From Sphingobium chlorophenolicum (GTDB taxonomy: Bacteria; Pseudomonadota; Alphaproteobacteria; Sphingomonadales; Sphingomonadaceae), in NCBI RefSeq assembly GCF_000722875.1, contig NZ_JFHR01000018.1:30677-94676 (forward strand): a stretch of 64,000 nucleotides of DNA. The letters are read 5' to 3'. The translations under genes and the position numbers were made by a program. The notes under the pieces are model-generated. The model worked only from the letters and a program-made list of their open reading frames with translations, was not told the origin of the DNA and made no database searches. Position 1 is the stretch's first letter. The number at the start of each line of letters is the position of its first letter. This document shows, in pieces, positions 60,161 through 64,000 of this stretch.

Positions 60161-60187
60161 ATGGATTTGGCCACCGAGCAAATCCAT
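60161..60187. promoter_or_regulatory. Palindrome upstream of xdhA
   Basis: ATGGATTTG (60161-60169) and CAAATCCAT (60179-60187) are a perfect 9-bp inverted repeat with a 9-bp spacer, about 80 nt before xdhA. It is a candidate regulator site. The rest of the 345-nt gap 60080-60424 has no gene. Confidence 0.5.
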
Positions 60188-60424
60188 GTGCAATTATTGG
60201 CAATGGCGTCCAAATTTTTAGGACGCGATGTATGTCGGGTAGTTTCGACTGGGCTCTGCATCCCGACGGTGGCCTAATTCTCGGCGAATTTCTGGCGTTG
60301 AAAGCGTGCACCTCCTCAAGGGAGCCTGTCTTGTCGAAGTTGCGCAGCATGGGCACGAAGAGGCGGGTCGAGCATATTCATGTGCAACCTGGGCTAGCGT
60401 ACCGATCTTTCGGACAACTCGGCG

Positions 60425-61336
60425 CTAGCTTACCCCCGGCGAGTGTTTGTCGCGCATCGTCTGGGCCATGACCTGAACGAGTAGCGATGCGGGCACCGAA
60501 AGCGTGCGGCCGCCCGCCGTGATGAGCGAGAATACGGATAAGGGGACAATGGCATCCGACAGCGGAACATGGACTAGGGCTCCGGACGCCACCTCGCCGG
60601 CGACGTCGATGGGCGTCATCATGCCGATGCCGGCGCCCTTCTCGACGAGTTGCTTTATCAGCGCGATGCTGTTGGCGGTGATGAACCCGCGACTGACGCC
60701 GCCGATCGTGCGGCTCCAGAGCGCATCCACGACGGCGCGCAGCGAAATGCTCTCGTTTGGCACGATCAGGCCTAGTTCAACACATTCCGAGAAGCTCACT
60801 TCGGATCGCTCGGCCAGCTCATGGGTGGGGCTGATGACGGCACCGATTTGATAGATGAGGGATGCCTCCAGTCTTACGGTCTGAACCGTCGGCGGGTTGA
60901 ACGTCAGGCCAACCTCGGCATGGCCCTTGAGCACAAGATCGACAACGCCTTGCGCCCCTGTCATTCGGACATTGTGGTCGATGCCGGGATAGTCGCGCCT
61001 GAACGCCACCAATGTTTCTGCGAGGAAATCCGAGGCGCCTTCGACAAAGGCTATGGTCACTTCGCCGCGACGTAGGCCGCGCAAGTCGTCGATCTGTGCT
61101 TGAGCATACTTGAGCTCACGCCGCCAGCGCCGGACCTGGGAGATGAGCACCTCGCCAGCGGCTGTGAGTCGCAGCCCTTGCGGGAGGCGCTCAAAAAGCC
61201 GCACGCCCAGTTCTTCCTCCATCATTAGGATATGGCGATCGATGGCTGATGGAGAGATGTTCAGTCGTTCGGAGGCTCGGCGAATAGATCCCGAGCGTGC
61301 AACCTCATCGAAATATAGTGTGAAACGAGAGAACAT
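60425..61336 (-). CDS. LysR-family regulator 1
   Basis: A 303-residue protein. The N-terminal winged HTH is FTLYFDEVARSGSIRRASERLNISPSAIDRHILMMEEELGV, with LFERLPQGLRLTAAGE after it. The C-terminal effector domain has GEVTIAFVEGASDFLAETL and HAEVGLTFNPPTVQ. It is upstream of xdhA on the same strand, separated by 345 nt, so it may act on xdh or on its own neighbours. The inducer is unknown. Confidence 0.82.
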   Translation of the reverse strand: MFSRFTLYFDEVARSGSIRRASERLNISPSAIDRHILMMEEELGVRLFERLPQGLRLTAAGEVLISQVRRWRRELKYAQAQIDDLRGLRRGEVTIAFVEGASDFLAETLVAFRRDYPGIDHNVRMTGAQGVVDLVLKGHAEVGLTFNPPTVQTVRLEASLIYQIGAVISPTHELAERSEVSFSECVELGLIVPNESISLRAVVDALWSRTIGGVSRGFITANSIALIKQLVEKGAGIGMMTPIDVAGEVASGALVHVPLSDAIVPLSVFSLITAGGRTLSVPASLLVQVMAQTMRDKHSPGVS

Positions 61337-61437
61337 GGCTTCACCTGTAAGCGTTCCGGAAATCGCGGCTCAGCCGAACGGTCGGCAGATTGAGCATCAG
61401 AGGGCACTTATTGGTATGGGAAGCCCACCAATAAGGT

Positions 61438-61659
61438 TCACGTGTAGTGTCCTAAAAACACGAATGGGAGAGTAAAATCACGGGAAAATTTGGACATGCT
61501 CGGGGATGTAGTGAGTGGCCTCACTCGTAGCCCGACCCCTCCGACCGCCATCAGCGCGACGAGCACCTCGCGGGTATTGACGGTGCGAAGCGCGTCGATC
61601 ACCGAGCCGGTGAGGGCGAGACAAGAGAGGCCCTGCATGAGGGCAGGATCCGAGAACAT
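61438..61659 (-). CDS. Small unrecognised ORF
   Basis: A 73-residue ORF (MFSDPALMQGLSCLALTGSV) with an AAGGA ribosome site 9 nt before the ATG. It has a hydrophobic centre (VLVALMAVGGVGLRV). It could be a real small gene or a remnant. The 420-nt gap 61337-61755 holds nothing else I can support. Confidence 0.3.
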   Translation of the reverse strand: MFSDPALMQGLSCLALTGSVIDALRTVNTREVLVALMAVGGVGLRVRPLTTSPSMSKFSRDFTLPFVFLGHYT

Positions 61660-61755
61660 ATGCTCACGTCCTTCTCCCCCGGTTCGACGATATTGGTCAT
61701 GGACACTTGCAGCGGCGCTCCAGATTACCCCCTTGGACGCATGCAAATCGGCCGA

Positions 61756-62652
61756 TCAGGCTGCCGTTCGGCGGGCCACCTCGATGAAATGCTCCGCTAT
61801 CGGCGGAAGGTTTGTTGCTTCCCATGCGATCGAGAGATCGATAGAAGCGGACAGATCGTTCAGCTGACGGAAGCAGACGTCTTTCCAGGTCAGGCCGGCG
61901 GTCCAGGATGGAACGATGGAGACGCCATCCCCAGCCGAAACGAACGCCATCGCCGTCAACGTCGTGTCGGCATGCTGGCTCGGCTCGATGTTGAGACCTG
62001 CCGCTTCAAGCTGCTCATCGATTTCGTGGAATGCCTCGCGCAGATCGCCGCGCGAAATACGGACTATCCGTGCCTCCTTCAGGTCGCGCAGCCTGAGCAC
62101 TTCGATTCTCGCAAGGGGATGATTGGTGCGCATTGCGACAACGAACTGCTCACGCCGCAAACACTCCACATGGAGTGTTCCAGCATTTTGAGGGGGCCTG
62201 AGGAGCGCTACGTGAAGCGCGCCGGTTTCGACGGCGGTTACGAGCTGCTGACTCTCCCGGTTCTCGATGTGGATCAGCGCGCCCGCGTAACGGTGCCGAA
62301 ACGTGGCGAGCACCTCCGGCAGAAAGCCAAAGGCTGTCGGAAGAATGGCGCCGATCCGGATACTGTTCGAGGCCTGCCCAGCCTCTGTTCGCGCCGTCTC
62401 GATTGCCCGATCGAGATGCTGGAGGATTTCCTCGGCGTCCTTCAGGAAGGTTTGGCCGGGGCCGGTCAGCAATACCCGGCGTGTCGTGCGCTCGACGAGG
62501 CGGAAGCCTAGCTTCGTCTCCAGGTCGCGCACCAATTGACTCAGCGCCGGCTGGGTCATGTGGAGGCGGCTAGCGGCTCGTCCGAAGTGAAGTTCCTGCG
62601 CCAACACGGACAGTGCCTGCAGATGCCTCACTTCGGTCGAGCGGCTCACCAT
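61756..62652 (-). CDS. LysR-family regulator 2
   Basis: 298 residues from the ATG at 62652 (MVSRSTEVRHLQALSVLAQE), 6 nt after the dioxygenase stop. HTH: FGRAASRLHMTQPALSQLVRDLETKLG. Effector domain with IRIGAILPTAFGFLPEVLATF and VALLRPPQNAGTLHVE, and a GDGVSIVPSW end. It follows the TauD-type gene directly and probably regulates it. The inducer is likely a substrate of the dioxygenase; unproven. Confidence 0.85.
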   Translation of the reverse strand: MVSRSTEVRHLQALSVLAQELHFGRAASRLHMTQPALSQLVRDLETKLGFRLVERTTRRVLLTGPGQTFLKDAEEILQHLDRAIETARTEAGQASNSIRIGAILPTAFGFLPEVLATFRHRYAGALIHIENRESQQLVTAVETGALHVALLRPPQNAGTLHVECLRREQFVVAMRTNHPLARIEVLRLRDLKEARIVRISRGDLREAFHEIDEQLEAAGLNIEPSQHADTTLTAMAFVSAGDGVSIVPSWTAGLTWKDVCFRQLNDLSASIDLSIAWEATNLPPIAEHFIEVARRTAA

Positions 62653-62657
62653 ATATT

Positions 62658-63569
62658 TTAGTATCTGTAGAAGGGGCGTTCGCCCAACGTCGTCGTGCGG
62701 TGCATGACCCTGGTATATTGGCCATCCCAGCCATCGCGGCGGTGCATGGTGCAGCGATTGTCCCACATGATCATGTCTCCATCTTCCCACACCTGCTTGA
62801 ACTGAAAATCAGGCATGCGAACGAAGTCGAAGATCTCCGACAATATCGCGGCGCTTTCATCGAGCGGTAATCCGACGATCCAGCTGCTGGGGCTGTCGAT
62901 TCCGACATAGAGGCAATTTCGTCCGGACTCGCCATGCGTGCGGACAATAGGGTGGCGCATGTGCGCCCAGAGCCTGATGTCGTCGGTGTCGGGAGCGGTT
63001 TGCCCGGTGCGGACACGCCCGGCCCCATCGAAAATCGTGGTGGACTGGATCAATCGTCCTTCCAGGATCTTGCGCAGAGCGGAGGGGAGTTGTTCGTATA
63101 TGCCGTACATATCGGCGAAGTAGGTGTCGCCGCCTTCAGGGGGCAACTCGATGGCATGAAGCAGCGCCGCTGCGGGCGGACGCTCGTAGAACCAGGTGTC
63201 CGTATGCCATTGCGCTTCGCTGTTGCCCATGGTTCCGGACGACTTGCCATCAACCTTGGCGTTGCCGATCACGAGAATTTCCTCATGATCGGGGTGCGCC
63301 CCTTCCTCTCCCTTCAACTGCCGAGGGTGCTTGACGAAATCCCCAAGCATGCCGGTCAGGCGTACCTGCTGTTCGTCTGAAAAGCGGTAGCCACGAAACC
63401 GAACGACACCATGGTCGAGCCACGCCGCGCGCATCTCCGCAACTTGACGCTCGTCGAGCAGCTCAAAGTCGAAACCAACGATGTCGGCTCCAAATCCATT
63501 TGAGGATGGGACGACCTCGAGTCGTGAACCGACTGGGCGGGATCTGGAGGCAACAGCAGTGGCGGACAT
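62658..63569 (-). CDS. TauD/TfdA-type alpha-ketoglutarate dioxygenase
   Basis: A 303-residue Fe(II)/alpha-ketoglutarate dioxygenase. Metal ligands are H122 and D124 (WHTDTWFYE) and H276 (TMHRRDGW), with an alpha-ketoglutarate-binding Arg nearby (R287 or R291 in RVMHRTT). Family members hydroxylate taurine, herbicides or other small acids. The substrate cannot be told. It is followed by a LysR gene and preceded by a TATAAT promoter. It has no obvious role in purine use, so the right end of the island may be a separate acquisition. Confidence 0.88.
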   Translation of the reverse strand: MSATAVASRSRPVGSRLEVVPSSNGFGADIVGFDFELLDERQVAEMRAAWLDHGVVRFRGYRFSDEQQVRLTGMLGDFVKHPRQLKGEEGAHPDHEEILVIGNAKVDGKSSGTMGNSEAQWHTDTWFYERPPAAALLHAIELPPEGGDTYFADMYGIYEQLPSALRKILEGRLIQSTTIFDGAGRVRTGQTAPDTDDIRLWAHMRHPIVRTHGESGRNCLYVGIDSPSSWIVGLPLDESAAILSEIFDFVRMPDFQFKQVWEDGDMIMWDNRCTMHRRDGWDGQYTRVMHRTTTLGERPFYRY

Positions 63570-63625
63570 GACAATCTCTCCGTTCGTGGTGGATTGACAG
63601 TGCCACGACTTTTGCGCCGGAATAA

Positions 63626-63631
63626 ATTATA
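63626..63631 (-). promoter_or_regulatory. -10 element of the dioxygenase promoter
   Basis: TATAAT on the minus strand, 57 nt before the start. Inverted repeats ATCAA-TCTCC-TTGAT and ATAAG-GGCGG-CTTAT sit just upstream of it, where a LysR regulator would bind; no good -35 is visible, which fits an activator-dependent promoter. Confidence 0.55.
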
Positions 63632-63660
63632 GATCAAGGAGATTGATAAGCCGCCCTTAT

Positions 63661-63951
63661 TTATGGCTGACCAGCGGAGAAGTATCGCCCATTTTCAGCG
63701 GTCGCTTCGAAAGCCTGTGCTGCGCGATGAGCGCTTTCGATAACCGGATCGACCACGCGCGGGTTGGCGTTGCGCTTACGAACCGCTGCAATCTGCCACG
63801 GTAGAAACTCCTGCGGGATATCGTAGATCGAAAGGCGACCCTCGGTCACCATGTTGATTGCCACTGAGAGTTGACCCGGGAAGGGCCGATATTTCCACTG
63901 AGAAGTGACCCATGTTGAACTCACCCCTGGCTTTGGCGAGCGAGGGGTCAT
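63661..63951 (-). pseudogene. C-terminal fragment of a LysR regulator
   Basis: 96 residues. GQLSVAINMVTEGRLSIYDI and LPWQIAAVRKRNANPRVVDP resemble the end of a LysR effector domain. There is an in-frame stop 21 nt before the first ATG and no HTH, so the front part is missing. It marks a decayed edge of the island. Confidence 0.4.
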
Positions 63952-64000
63952 GGAGTGTTGGACATGGCGTTATTGAGCGTAATCCGGCGCTGGCATTACC

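Noticed and set aside
1..64000. CRISPR arrays and insertion sequences
   Set aside because: No spaced direct repeats of CRISPR type and no transposase with inverted ends were seen.

Overview
The window reads as a large conjugative or mobilisable plasmid (or plasmid-like element) of an alphaproteobacterium, most likely a sphingomonad. Evidence for this is the high GC content, the set of DUF736, DUF2493, DUF3768, ArdC, strawberry-notch and Toprim genes typical of sphingomonad and related plasmids, a MobF relaxase, and a Rep/ParA/ParB backbone with iterons and parS sites. No rRNA, tRNA or CRISPR array was found. Mating-pair-formation (type IV secretion) genes are not in the window. All of this comes from reading the sequence; no database search was run.

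Layout. 1-1380: a partial DUF4238 gene and two divergent SRAP-family genes sharing a perfect alphaproteobacterial LexA box. 1377-5858: a leftward three-gene cluster (nuclease-like, TIR-like, Vsr-like nuclease) that looks like an undescribed defence system. 5899-13312: DNA-processing transfer genes (MobF relaxase, coupling protein, ribbon-helix-helix accessory protein) next to a hairpin-rich region that is a good oriT candidate. 13426-39282: a long, almost entirely leftward accessory or leading region. It holds SSB, PLD plus GNAT, DUF736, a RES toxin-antitoxin pair, DUF3768, two PP-loop enzymes, a DpdA-like transglycosylase, a thermonuclease, ArdC, a ParB-domain protein, a methylase/strawberry-notch helicase and a Toprim primase, with many unknowns. 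Eight of its genes share a leader element, a small hairpin plus an AGGGGAGGGGG run 30-55 nt before the start codon.

39501-46140: the replication and maintenance core, with an iteron origin, the rep gene, three parS palindromes, parA, parB (which carries two inverted iterons inside its coding sequence), and a tyrosine recombinase with a probable crossover site. 46411-63951: a metabolic island bounded by gene remnants. An acid phosphatase and an exported nucleoside hydrolase would turn nucleotides into ribose and base. An Rbs-type ABC transporter, ribokinase and transaldolase would use the ribose, and xanthine dehydrogenase (xdhA, xdhB, xdhC) would oxidise the purine. A LacI regulator sits inside it, and similar operator-like sites lie before the transporter operon and the nucleoside hydrolase. 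The right end has two LysR genes, a TauD-type dioxygenase and a LysR fragment.

The best candidates for something new are the TIR-like/nuclease cluster, the DpdA-like enzyme beside PP-loop enzymes and a ParB-domain protein, the shared hairpin/polypurine leader, and the nucleotide-scavenging island.
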